DNA of 9,122 bases from Methanomethylophilus sp963631655 (GCA_963631655.1 CAVGRR010000064.1:1-9122); one strand, 5' to 3'. Numbered from the stretch's first letter, positions 1 to 5,455 are shown. Notes: a model not told the origin generated them from the letters alone. Program-made: numbers and translations.

Positions 1-48
1 TCAACGGGTGTCCCGCCCAAACACCTTAACGGACCTTTTCGGAACTGA

Positions 49-56
49 TTTTAAAC
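49..56 (+). promoter_or_regulatory. TATA box of the PEBP-NifX gene
   Basis: An A/T-rich element TTTTAAAC lies 27 nt before the ATG at 76 (first T to A). No Shine-Dalgarno sequence precedes that ATG, so transcription probably starts at or very near the start codon and the mRNA is leaderless. Bases 1-48 show no gene. The assignment rests on spacing and composition only. Confidence 0.5.
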
Positions 57-75
57 CGTACTTACATTATCACTC

Positions 76-957
76 ATGAAGATCGAGAGTCCAGCTTTCG
101 CTGACGGGAAGATTGCCGACAGATACGGTGCCAAGAGCGGGGTTTTCGTAGGTGCGATGTCCCCCATCTCGTTCCCTTTCGAGATCGTCGATGCCCCTGC
201 AGGCACGGTCTCCTTCGCTGCTGTTTTCGATGACCCTGACGTCAAGCCGCTGAAGGGTTTCGTATGGCATCACTGGCTGATCGCTGGACTCAAGAAGACC
301 TCCCTCCCCGAGGACGCATCCCGCAGGGACGGTTCCCTGGTGCAGGGTGTGACCACCTGGTACCACCAGAAGAGGGCGGAGAAGACCGAGGCGTGCTTCT
401 ACGGGGGACCGAACCCTCCCGACGGGCCTCACAAATACGTTTTCACCGTTTATGCGTTGGATGTGGACCTCGCCCTGAAGAGCGGGTTCGAGTATGATGA
501 CCTCATGAAGGCCATATCGGGACACATCATCGATTCCGCGGAGATCTTCGGGACCTATTCTCCCATAGAGTGCAGGGAATGCGAACGCAGGATCCCGGGC
601 AATCTGAAGATCGCCGTTCCTTATGAGAACGGGACCATTGCGCAACACTTCGGAAAGGCGGAGTGCTTCAAGGTCTACGAGGTCTATGACAACGAGATCG
701 TCGCCACCGATATCGTCAGCTGCGAGGGTGCCACCCACTCGGCCGTCGCCATGGTGTTGGCCTCCACCGGAGCAAGGGTGCTGATCTGCGGCGGACTGGG
801 AGAAGGTGCCTATCACAGGATCAAGTCACTGGGTATCAGACTCGTCTCGGGCATCAGCGGAAGCGCGGACGATGCCGTACGCGACTATCTTGTGGGCAAG
901 ATCATCCTGGAATCCGATGCCGGTGTCCATAGGAGTCCGGGTATGATCGACAGCTGA
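76..957 (+). CDS. PEBP (YbhB/YbcL)-NifX-like fusion protein
   Basis: Two domains are visible in 293 residues. Residues 1-163 are a phosphatidylethanolamine-binding (PEBP, Raf-kinase-inhibitor-like) domain: DDPD at 52-55, FVWHHWLIAGL at 62-72 and YGGPNPPDGPHKY at 109-121 match the family's ligand-pocket motifs. Residues 177-275 match the dinitrogenase iron-molybdenum cofactor family (NifX/NafY/MTH1175 type): KIAVPYENGTIAQHFGKA at 178-195 with His191, then ARVLICGGLGEGA at 233-245 and a GI-rich end. The linker holds a CREC pair (Cys166, Cys169). No signal peptide or membrane segment is seen, so it is cytosolic. PEBP proteins bind anionic or phosphorylated ligands. NifX-like proteins carry metal clusters or have no known role outside nitrogen fixation. 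The joint function is unknown and no nif genes are in the window. The ATG at 76 is the only usable start, because an in-frame TAA lies at 52-54. Confidence 0.88.
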   Translation: MKIESPAFADGKIADRYGAKSGVFVGAMSPISFPFEIVDAPAGTVSFAAVFDDPDVKPLKGFVWHHWLIAGLKKTSLPEDASRRDGSLVQGVTTWYHQKRAEKTEACFYGGPNPPDGPHKYVFTVYALDVDLALKSGFEYDDLMKAISGHIIDSAEIFGTYSPIECRECERRIPGNLKIAVPYENGTIAQHFGKAECFKVYEVYDNEIVATDIVSCEGATHSAVAMVLASTGARVLICGGLGEGAYHRIKSLGIRLVSGISGSADDAVRDYLVGKIILESDAGVHRSPGMIDS

Positions 958-968
958 GTTCTTCGGAC

Positions 969-976
969 TATTAAAA
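969..976 (+). promoter_or_regulatory. TATA box of the small gene at 1046
   Basis: TATTAAAA, 12 bases after the preceding stop codon, would place transcription start near 997. That leaves a leader of about 48 nt containing a GC-rich CCCGGGCCC stretch and the Shine-Dalgarno sequence of the next gene. This suggests the small gene and the ligase behind it form their own transcription unit. Confidence 0.45.
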
Positions 977-1034
977 TCAGATTACATTCTGCAGATGTTG
1001 GTCCCGGGCCCGATCCGAATTGTAGAATTGAACT

Positions 1035-1041
1035 GAGGTGA
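1035..1041 (+). promoter_or_regulatory. Shine-Dalgarno sequence GAGGTGA
   Basis: GAGGTGA sits 4 nt before the ATG at 1046 and fixes that start. It is one of two strong ribosome binding sites in a window where several genes look leaderless; the other is before metY. Confidence 0.7.
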
Positions 1042-1045
1042 GAAG

Positions 1046-1381
1046 ATGGTAACTGAGTGGGAAGAATTAGAGAAATTAAGTAAAGACGAACTTATCATTG
1101 AACTTGTAAGGCAGAGATGGCTGTACAGGGACCTCAAAATGACTCTTCGCAACCTGTCCAGTGATTTCAGATTATTTGCAGGTGCACCCGGTGAGATACC
1201 TCCCGAAGAGTGGCAGAAGAAGATCGCAGAGTATGTCTTCCCCAATGTAAAGACGGAGGATATGAAGATCTTCAGGAGTGGGGTGTGGATGAAAATGTCG
1301 GAGAGAAACTCTATCCCGTGTATTTCGATGAAAACGGCAAGAAGAGGGCATCCAAATCCTGATCCCGGATGTTTCCGATAA
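1046..1381 (+). CDS. Small hypothetical protein, probably frameshifted
   Basis: I do not recognise this family. The protein as read is 111 residues. It begins with an acidic, helix-prone segment (about residues 3-35, rich in E, L and K) and continues through GEIPPEEWQKKIAEYVFPNV at about 49-68. From about position 1260 the frame yields an unlikely tail rich in M, S, R, P and C. The frame beginning at 1261 instead reads YEDLQEWGVDEN and then LYPVYFDENGKKRASKS, ending at a TGA at 1360-1362. That tail looks like real acidic coding sequence and would give an intact protein of about 106 residues. A single lost base, for example GAT-TAT collapsed to GATAT, explains it. The first 200 bases use more A/T-rich codons than metY or purB. 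The gene reads toward the ligase at 1430 and probably shares its transcript. Confidence 0.6.
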   Translation: MVTEWEELEKLSKDELIIELVRQRWLYRDLKMTLRNLSSDFRLFAGAPGEIPPEEWQKKIAEYVFPNVKTEDMKIFRSGVWMKMSERNSIPCISMKTARRGHPNPDPGCFR

Positions 1382-1429
1382 CAACTTCACTATCAAGAAT
1401 ACACTTTCAAATCACGCAGGAAGATACAC

Positions 1430-2395
1430 TTGGCGAAATACGAAGTAATCGGCAAAGCACTTGAAGAGGCCGTCCGTAAGGCATGCGAAGGAAAAGAGGT
1501 CGCCGTGGCCTTTTCCGGAGGTATGGATTCTGGTCTCGTGGCCGCATTGGCGAAGAAATATGCCCGTTCGGTCACCTGTTACACCTGCGGGGCCGACGAT
1601 TCCTTCGATGTCGCCGCCGGAAAGGAACTGGCGGACATATTGGAACTTCCGTGGGTCCAATGCCGGATATCCGAAGATACCATAGAGGATACAGTGAGGG
1701 AACTGATCTCCGCCACCGGGGTCAGCGACCCGTTCACCATCAGTTACGACCTTCAGCTCTTCACCGTGTGCAGGGCTTCTAAAGAAAGAGTGGTCCTCAC
1801 TGGACAGGGTTCCGACGAGTATTTCATGGGCTGTTCCCGTGCCGTGGAACCGAACGATGCGGAATACGAAAGGGTGAAGGCGTGGGGTGTGGAGAGATTG
1901 TACAAGGTCTCCGTTCCCTGCGAAGTGGCCATTGCGACGCATTTCAAACAGAAATTATACTACCCTTATCTCGACGAAGAGGTCCTCCGTCTTGTTTCCG
2001 CTTTGGACCCTTCTGTACTCAGACCTGACAATCTGCAGGACCGTAAAGCTGTACTGAAGGAGATCGCCGAAGACCTCGGATTCCCTGTTCTTGCACACAG
2101 GACCAAGAAGGCATCACAATACGGATCGGGCACCACCGACCTCATCCGCGATGCCGCAAGGAAGAAAGGTGTGCGCTACAATAGGTTCATTTCAGACATC
2201 TACGAGTCGCTCGGACTGAGGAATGCGAACCTCCTGAGGGATGCCGCGGTCGATGTGAGGATGGATCCGATCCTCCTCTACGATGCAACCGCTGTTCTGA
2301 AAAAATTAGGGATGACCGATTCCGAGGCCGTTTCTTTATTCTATAAGAGACTTGTAGAAGAAGGAAATATTGATTTCCTAGTAGATAAAAGGTAA
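1430..2395 (+). CDS. Asparagine-synthase-like PP-loop ligase without a glutaminase domain
   Basis: This 321-residue protein matches the synthetase half of asparagine synthase (Asn_synthase, PF00733). It has the ATP-pyrophosphatase P-loop FSGGMDSG at 28-35, LTGQGSDEYFMG at 123-134 (the counterpart of the family's GEGADE-type segment), YPYLDEEV at 178-185, and a basic RTKKASQYGSG segment at 224-234. Such enzymes adenylate a carboxylate and transfer nitrogen. The N-terminal class II glutaminase domain, with its Cys1 nucleophile, is absent. It must therefore use free ammonia, a partner amidotransferase, or another nucleophile. Residues about 250-321 form a helical tail without a motif I know. The start is TTG at 1430: a TAA at 1379-1381 closes the frame upstream, and the next in-frame ATG lies inside the P-loop. 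AGGAAG at 1418-1423 is a modest ribosome binding site. No TATA box precedes it, so co-transcription with the small gene is likely. The substrate is unknown. Confidence 0.82.
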   Translation: MAKYEVIGKALEEAVRKACEGKEVAVAFSGGMDSGLVAALAKKYARSVTCYTCGADDSFDVAAGKELADILELPWVQCRISEDTIEDTVRELISATGVSDPFTISYDLQLFTVCRASKERVVLTGQGSDEYFMGCSRAVEPNDAEYERVKAWGVERLYKVSVPCEVAIATHFKQKLYYPYLDEEVLRLVSALDPSVLRPDNLQDRKAVLKEIAEDLGFPVLAHRTKKASQYGSGTTDLIRDAARKKGVRYNRFISDIYESLGLRNANLLRDAAVDVRMDPILLYDATAVLKKLGMTDSEAVSLFYKRLVEEGNIDFLVDKR

Positions 2396-2410
2396 ATTAT
2401 TCCTTGTGAA

Positions 2411-2416
2411 TTTTTA
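2411..2416 (+). terminator. Possible oligo-T terminator after the ligase gene
   Basis: A T-run (ATTTTTAC context) lies 15 bases after the stop codon, with further T-rich sequence to 2426. Archaeal RNA polymerase can terminate at oligo-T tracts without a hairpin. No stem precedes it, so this is only a candidate. Confidence 0.3.
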
Positions 2417-2427
2417 CAGATTTATTC

Positions 2428-2456
2428 GGAATTTCTGCGTAATCAATGGAATTTCC
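2428..2456. repeat. Direct repeat GGAATTTC spaced 20 bp
   Basis: GGAATTTC occurs at 2428-2435 and again at 2448-2455, exactly 20 bp (two helical turns) apart. A degenerate copy, TGAATTTT, lies about 21 bp upstream at 2407-2414. The second copy extends into the dyad GGAATTTCC. The pair ends 25 bp before the distal TATA box at 2482. It could be a regulator-binding site on one DNA face, although short A/T-rich repeats also arise by chance here. Confidence 0.3.
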
Positions 2457-2481
2457 AACCAATACCTATTTTGAAAACGGC

Positions 2482-2489
2482 TTATAAAC
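2482..2489 (+). promoter_or_regulatory. Distal TATA box upstream of metY
   Basis: TTATAAAC stands out in a C/G-flanked context and predicts transcription start near 2510. No start codon with a ribosome binding site follows before 2666. It would give metY a leader of about 155 nt, a separate short RNA, or nothing if it is inactive. Confidence 0.4.
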
Positions 2490-2494
2490 CAATT

Positions 2495-2510
2495 TACCTA
2501 AATGCAGGTA
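2495..2510. promoter_or_regulatory. Candidate operator TACCT-N6-AGGTA
   Basis: A perfect 5-bp inverted repeat with a 6-base spacer (AAATGC) lies between the distal TATA box and its predicted start site. A repressor bound there would block polymerase. The regulator is not identifiable. The dyad does not match the methanogen NrpR operator GGAA-N6-TTCC. Confidence 0.35.
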
Positions 2511-2563
2511 GAAAATAAGAAAAATAAATTTTTGCTGAAATCATAACATCGAAAATTTTTGTA

Positions 2564-2581
2564 ATATTCACAAAAGAATAT
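2564..2581. promoter_or_regulatory. Dyad ATATTC-N6-GAATAT upstream of the metY TATA box
   Basis: Perfect 6-bp arms flank ACAAAA, centred about 27 bp upstream of the proximal TATA box. A third copy of the half-site, GAATATT, lies just past the TATA box at 2609-2615. The placement fits a binding site for a transcription factor acting on metY, but the AT-rich setting raises the chance of coincidence. Confidence 0.3.
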
Positions 2582-2596
2582 CATTAACAAAAGTCA

Positions 2597-2604
2597 TTAT
2601 ATAC
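2597..2604 (+). promoter_or_regulatory. metY: Proximal TATA box of metY
   Basis: TTATATAC gives a predicted transcription start near 2625 and a leader of about 40 nt that includes a Shine-Dalgarno sequence. This is the most probable main promoter of metY, whose strongly biased codon use suggests high expression. Confidence 0.6.
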
Positions 2605-2629
2605 ATATGAATATTAGACACACTTAAGA

Positions 2630-2656
2630 AGCAGTACAGGACTGCTCCGTCAGGAG
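2630..2656 (+). promoter_or_regulatory. Two mutually exclusive hairpins in the metY leader, one covering the ribosome binding site
   Basis: AGCAGT (2630-2635) can pair with ACTGCT (2641-2646) around a 5-base loop. CTCC (2645-2648) can pair with GGAG (2653-2656), which is the Shine-Dalgarno sequence 9 nt before the ATG. The stems share bases 2645-2646, so they compete. The second stem is only 4 bp and no known riboswitch consensus was recognised, so regulation is a possibility only. Confidence 0.3.
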
Positions 2657-2665
2657 TTAAAAAAC

Positions 2666-4012
2666 ATGGCAAACGACAAGGAATTCACAGTGGAAGACCA
2701 GTACAACATCCCCAAGGGACCGCTCAACCCCAAGGGCCTCAGGTTCGACACCCTTCAGATCCACAAGGGACAGGAAGAACCCGATCCCGTCACCGACTCA
2801 AGGGCTGTTCCGATCTACCTCACCTCTTCCTACGTGTTCAAGAATTCGAAACAGGCCGCCGACAGGTTCGCTCTCAGAGAGGGCGGAAACATCTACGGCA
2901 GGCTCACCAACACCACTCAGGCCATCTTCGAGGACAGGATCGCCGCCCTCGAGGGAGGATCCGCAGCACTCGCAGTATCTTCCGGAGCTGCAGCGGTCGC
3001 CTACGCCGTGAACGCACTCGCCCTCACCGGCGACGATATCGTCTCGGCCAACAACGTTTATGGAGGAACCTACAACCTCTTCGAGCACACCTTCAGGAAG
3101 AACTACGGAATCAACACCATCTGGGTGGACCCCAGCGACCCGAAGAACTTCGAGAAGGCCATCACCCCCAAGACCAAGGTGCTCTTCGCAGAGACCTTCG
3201 GCAACCCCAACTCCGATGTCACCGACGTAGAAGCGATTGCGGAGATCGCCCACAAGCACAAGATCGCCCTCATCATCGACAACACCTTCGCCTCCCCCTA
3301 CATCTTCAGGCCTCTGGAGCACGGAGCCGATATCGTCGTGGAATCCGCGACCAAGTTCATCTCCGGACACGGAACCGTCATCGCGGGAGTCATCGTCGAA
3401 TCCGGAAAGACTCCCTGGATCGAGTACGGCAGGTACCCCAACCTCTCCGAGCCCGACCCCTCCTACCACGGAGTCGTCTTCGCAAGGGACGTCCCCGGAG
3501 CATCCCTCGTCACCTGGATCAGGGCCATCACCCTCCGTGACACCGGAGCATGCATCTCCCCTGTCACCGCGTTCGCCCTTCTGGTATCTCTCGAGTCCCT
3601 CTCCCTGCGTATCGACAAGCAGATCGACAACGCACTGAAGATCGTCGACTACCTGAAGAAGAACCCCAAGGTCAAGTCCGTGAGCCACCCGTCCCTGCCC
3701 GACAACCCCACCCACGCGCTGTACCAGAGGTACTTCCCCAACGGCGCCGGTGCGATCTTCACCTTCGAGGTCAACGGAACCAAAGAACAGGCCCAGAAGC
3801 TTACCGAGTCCCTCCACCTGTTCAGCCTTCTGGCCAATGTGGCCGATGAGAAATCCCTCATCATCCACCCCGCCAGCACCACCCACTCCCAGTTGAACGA
3901 GAAGGAACTGGCCGCCGGACACATCACCCCCCAGACCATCAGGATCTCCATCGGTGCCGAGAACATCCGCGACCTCATAGCAGACCTCGACCAGGGATTC
4001 TCCCAGATCTGA
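2666..4012 (+). CDS. metY: O-acetylhomoserine sulfhydrylase (aminocarboxypropyltransferase)
   Basis: This 448-residue enzyme belongs to the Cys/Met metabolism PLP-dependent family (PF01053, fold type I). MetY replaces the acetyl group of O-acetyl-L-homoserine with sulfide to make homocysteine, the direct-sulfhydrylation route to methionine, in the cytosol. Visible landmarks are YGR at 77-79 (phosphate contact from the neighbouring subunit), SSGAAA at 105-110, DNTFASPY at 205-212 with the PLP-ring Asp205, and ESATKFISGHG at 226-236 with the Schiff-base Lys230. HPASTTH near 400 contributes the substrate-carboxylate region. Length and the insertion around 245-275 fit MetY better than the shorter MetB/MetC (about 380-400 residues). 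An acetylserine-using homologue cannot be excluded. GGAG at 2653-2656 supports the ATG at 2666. The gene lies between its own complex promoter region and a strong hairpin, so it is monocistronic. Confidence 0.93.
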   Translation: MANDKEFTVEDQYNIPKGPLNPKGLRFDTLQIHKGQEEPDPVTDSRAVPIYLTSSYVFKNSKQAADRFALREGGNIYGRLTNTTQAIFEDRIAALEGGSAALAVSSGAAAVAYAVNALALTGDDIVSANNVYGGTYNLFEHTFRKNYGINTIWVDPSDPKNFEKAITPKTKVLFAETFGNPNSDVTDVEAIAEIAHKHKIALIIDNTFASPYIFRPLEHGADIVVESATKFISGHGTVIAGVIVESGKTPWIEYGRYPNLSEPDPSYHGVVFARDVPGASLVTWIRAITLRDTGACISPVTAFALLVSLESLSLRIDKQIDNALKIVDYLKKNPKVKSVSHPSLPDNPTHALYQRYFPNGAGAIFTFEVNGTKEQAQKLTESLHLFSLLANVADEKSLIIHPASTTHSQLNEKELAAGHITPQTIRISIGAENIRDLIADLDQGFSQI

Positions 4013-4026
4013 AATCATTTACAATG

Positions 4027-4064
4027 CCGCAGGGTACAGAAGACCCTGCGGTGACCCGTATTTT
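4027..4064 (+). terminator. Hairpin terminator of metY
   Basis: CCGCAGGGT (4027-4035) and ACCCTGCGG (4043-4051) form a perfect 9-bp stem with a 7-base loop. TTTT follows at 4061-4064. It starts 14 bases after the metY stop and is the best terminator candidate on the plus strand. Confidence 0.6.
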
Positions 4065-4075
4065 CATTATACCTG

Positions 4076-4097
4076 CCGGACAGGTTATTCTGTCCGG
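4076..4097. repeat. Second hairpin, CCGGACAG/CTGTCCGG
   Basis: A perfect 8-bp inverted repeat with loop GTTATT follows the metY terminator by 24 bases. No T-run follows it on the plus strand, so it is unlikely to be a simple terminator. It may be an RNA 3'-end stabiliser or a protein-binding dyad. Confidence 0.5.
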
Positions 4098-4136
4098 TCC
4101 GGGCCTCCGATATCGATTTCATAGAAACCTAGATCC

Positions 4137-4158
4137 CGGGCCGATATGCCCGATTTTC
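4137..4158 (+). terminator. Third hairpin, CGGGC/GCCCG followed by T-run
   Basis: CGGGC (4137-4141) pairs with GCCCG (4148-4152) around CGATAT, and ATTTT follows. This is a weak terminator-like element between the second hairpin and the tbp promoter. It may act as a back-up terminator insulating tbp. Confidence 0.35.
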
Positions 4159-4177
4159 CAGTCCTTTTCCTGCTTTA

Positions 4178-4195
4178 TTTATAAAGCTTTATATA
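4178..4195 (+). promoter_or_regulatory. Twin TATA boxes of the tbp gene
   Basis: TTTATAAA (4178-4185) and TTTATATA (4188-4195) lie in tandem. The first is 28 nt before an ATG at 4206 and the second is 30 nt before the in-frame ATG at 4218. Each would give a leaderless mRNA beginning at its own start codon. Because the gene product binds TATA boxes, autoregulation is plausible but not shown. Confidence 0.55.
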
Positions 4196-4217
4196 GTGTA
4201 TTATAATGGGTAGGCCT

Positions 4218-4766
4218 ATGACTACGATAGACATCCAGAACATCGTCGCATCGAGTTCCCTTGGGACCGAGCTCGACCTTTTCAAAATCCTCGATTCGTT
4301 CGAGACGGCTCAGTATGATCCCAAGCAGTTCCCCGGTCTCATCTACAGGATCTCGGAACCCAAGACCGCGACTCTGTTGTTCAAGAGCGGAAAACTCGTC
4401 TGCACCGGCGGAAAGTCCCGCGAGGACGTCGAAAGGGCGGTCTCCAAGGTCGTCGAGGACCTCAAGAACATCGGAATCGAGATCCCCATCAAACCCAAGA
4501 TCGATATTCAGAACATGGTCGCCTCGTCCGATCTCGGATACGAGCTCAACCTCAACACCGTCGCCATCACCCTGGGACTCGAGAGGGTCGAGTACGAGCC
4601 CGAGCAGTTCCCCGGACTTGTGTTCAGGCTCGATGACCCCAAGGTCGTCATCCTTCTCTTCGGATCCGGAAAGCTCGTCTGCGCCGGAGCCAAGGTCAAA
4701 GAGGATGCCATCCGTGCGGTCGACAACGTCGCCGCCGAGCTCCGCGAACAGGGCCTGATGCCGTAA
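4218..4766 (+). CDS. tbp: TATA-box-binding protein (TBP)
   Basis: TBP binds promoter TATA boxes and, with TFB, recruits archaeal RNA polymerase. The 182 residues (from the ATG at 4218) form the typical pseudo-symmetric saddle of two direct repeats (PF00352). Repeat 1 begins IDIQNIVASSSLG and repeat 2 begins IDIQNMVASSDLG. Each continues with FPGL(I/V)(Y/F)R and then LLF-(K/G)-SGKLVC-(T/A)-G, the DNA-binding strand elements. Length fits archaeal TBPs and there is no acidic C-terminal tail. The ATG at 4206 would add four residues (MGRP). I prefer 4218 because MTTIDIQNIV matches the usual archaeal N-terminus and the nearer TATA box fits it. There is no Shine-Dalgarno sequence. The gene is likely monocistronic, ending in a hairpin with a T-run. 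Confidence 0.96.
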   Translation: MTTIDIQNIVASSSLGTELDLFKILDSFETAQYDPKQFPGLIYRISEPKTATLLFKSGKLVCTGGKSREDVERAVSKVVEDLKNIGIEIPIKPKIDIQNMVASSDLGYELNLNTVAITLGLERVEYEPEQFPGLVFRLDDPKVVILLFGSGKLVCAGAKVKEDAIRAVDNVAAELREQGLMP

Positions 4767-4776
4767 ATCCATTCCC

Positions 4777-4802
4777 GAGGGGATCTTCCCCTCATCCTTT
4801 TT
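4777..4802 (+). terminator. Hairpin with T-run between tbp and the YigZ-family gene
   Basis: GAGGGG (4777-4782) pairs with CCCCTC (4788-4793) around ATCTT, followed by TTTTT at 4798-4802. The next start codon is only 3 bases after the T-run. Either it terminates tbp and the next gene is weakly read, or it is a leaky intercistronic attenuator. Confidence 0.6.
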
Positions 4803-4805
4803 CAT

Positions 4806-5432
4806 ATGTCGGTCTTCGCCGATTTTCTAACAGTCCCAGACATCTCAAGTTCTGAGTTCAAGACCAAGGGTTCCCGCTTCATCGGCATCGCCATGCCGTG
4901 CGCTTCTGAAGAGGAGATACGCAGGAATCTGGAACTTGTGTCGCAACAGTATCCGGGGGCCACCCATTACTGTTATGCGGTCGTCTACGGCGGAACGGAC
5001 CGCAGGGAGAAGAGCAGCGACAACGGGGAACCTTCAGGGACAGCTGCGAAACCCATCCTTTCGGTCATAAAAGGTCATGAACTCACCGATACGATGGTGG
5101 TGGCCGTGAGGTATTTCGGAGGCACTTTACTGGGCACCGGAGGCCTTGTACATGCATATACCCAGGCTGCCGAAAATGCACTCTCTTCCGCGACGGTGAA
5201 GAAGGTCGTCGCCTGTGCGATCTTCTCGATAACCATTCCCTATGCGGACCTCGGCGGATTCAATGCGAAATGCAGGAATCTGTGTGCGGTTCCTCCGCAG
5301 TACGAGTATTCCGATGTGGTGCGCATCGAAGCGGCTGTTCCGATCGATGAAAAAGACACCTTCATCGAAAAGACCCAGGATGCCACAGATCGTCATTCAA
5401 CGATAGTCCCCTGCGGCACCGGATACCGCTGA
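4806..5432 (+). CDS. YigZ/IMPACT (UPF0029) family protein
   Basis: This 208-residue protein has the two-domain layout of bacterial and archaeal YigZ. The N-terminal UPF0029/IMPACT domain spans about residues 12-122: KGSRFIG at 21-27, THYCYAVVYG at 53-62, DNGEPSGTAAKP at 72-83 and AVRYFGGTLLGTGGLVHAY at 100-118. A DUF1949-like alpha/beta domain fills about 135-208. In eukaryotes IMPACT competes with Gcn1-binding proteins and modulates translational control. The role of the prokaryotic members is unsettled, though nucleic-acid or ribosome association has been suggested. No signal peptide or membrane segment is visible. The ATG at 4806 lacks both a Shine-Dalgarno sequence and a correctly spaced TATA box; the upstream 39 bases are taken up by a hairpin. 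It may depend on read-through from tbp. Codon bias is weaker than in tbp or purB, suggesting modest expression. Confidence 0.9.
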   Translation: MSVFADFLTVPDISSSEFKTKGSRFIGIAMPCASEEEIRRNLELVSQQYPGATHYCYAVVYGGTDRREKSSDNGEPSGTAAKPILSVIKGHELTDTMVVAVRYFGGTLLGTGGLVHAYTQAAENALSSATVKKVVACAIFSITIPYADLGGFNAKCRNLCAVPPQYEYSDVVRIEAAVPIDEKDTFIEKTQDATDRHSTIVPCGTGYR

Positions 5433-5455
5433 TTCTTCTCATCCTCGCGCGCGCA

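Noticed and set aside
70..816. Open frame of 248 codons antisense to the PEBP-NifX gene
   Set aside because: A codon-bias shadow. It shows no motif and fully overlaps a protein with two recognisable domains.
76..957. Nitrogen-fixation locus suggested by the NifX-like domain
   Set aside because: No nifH, nifD, nifK, nifE, nifN or nifB is present, and the NifX/MTH1175 family is widespread in organisms that do not fix nitrogen.
2428..2456. NrpR-type nitrogen operator (GGAA-N6-TTCC) upstream of metY
   Set aside because: GGAA and TTCC occur, but the spacing does not match: the close pair is separated by one base, so the operator consensus is not met.
2798..4018. Long open frame of 406 codons antisense to metY
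   Set aside because: It mirrors metY on the other strand. It is rich in G, D, E and V with no recognisable domain, as expected from biased codons read backwards. metY itself is beyond doubt.
4024..4206. 60-codon plus-strand frame between metY and tbp
   Set aside because: It consists mostly of the three hairpins and the tbp promoter, has no ribosome binding site and no protein-like pattern.
4218..4766. Recent tandem duplication within tbp
   Set aside because: The two halves are the ancient direct repeats present in all TBPs and differ at many positions, so this is the normal fold.
4179..4805. Open frame of 208 codons antisense to tbp, and similar ones opposite the DUF1638 and purB genes
   Set aside because: All lie wholly across confident genes and have acidic, repetitive composition without motifs.
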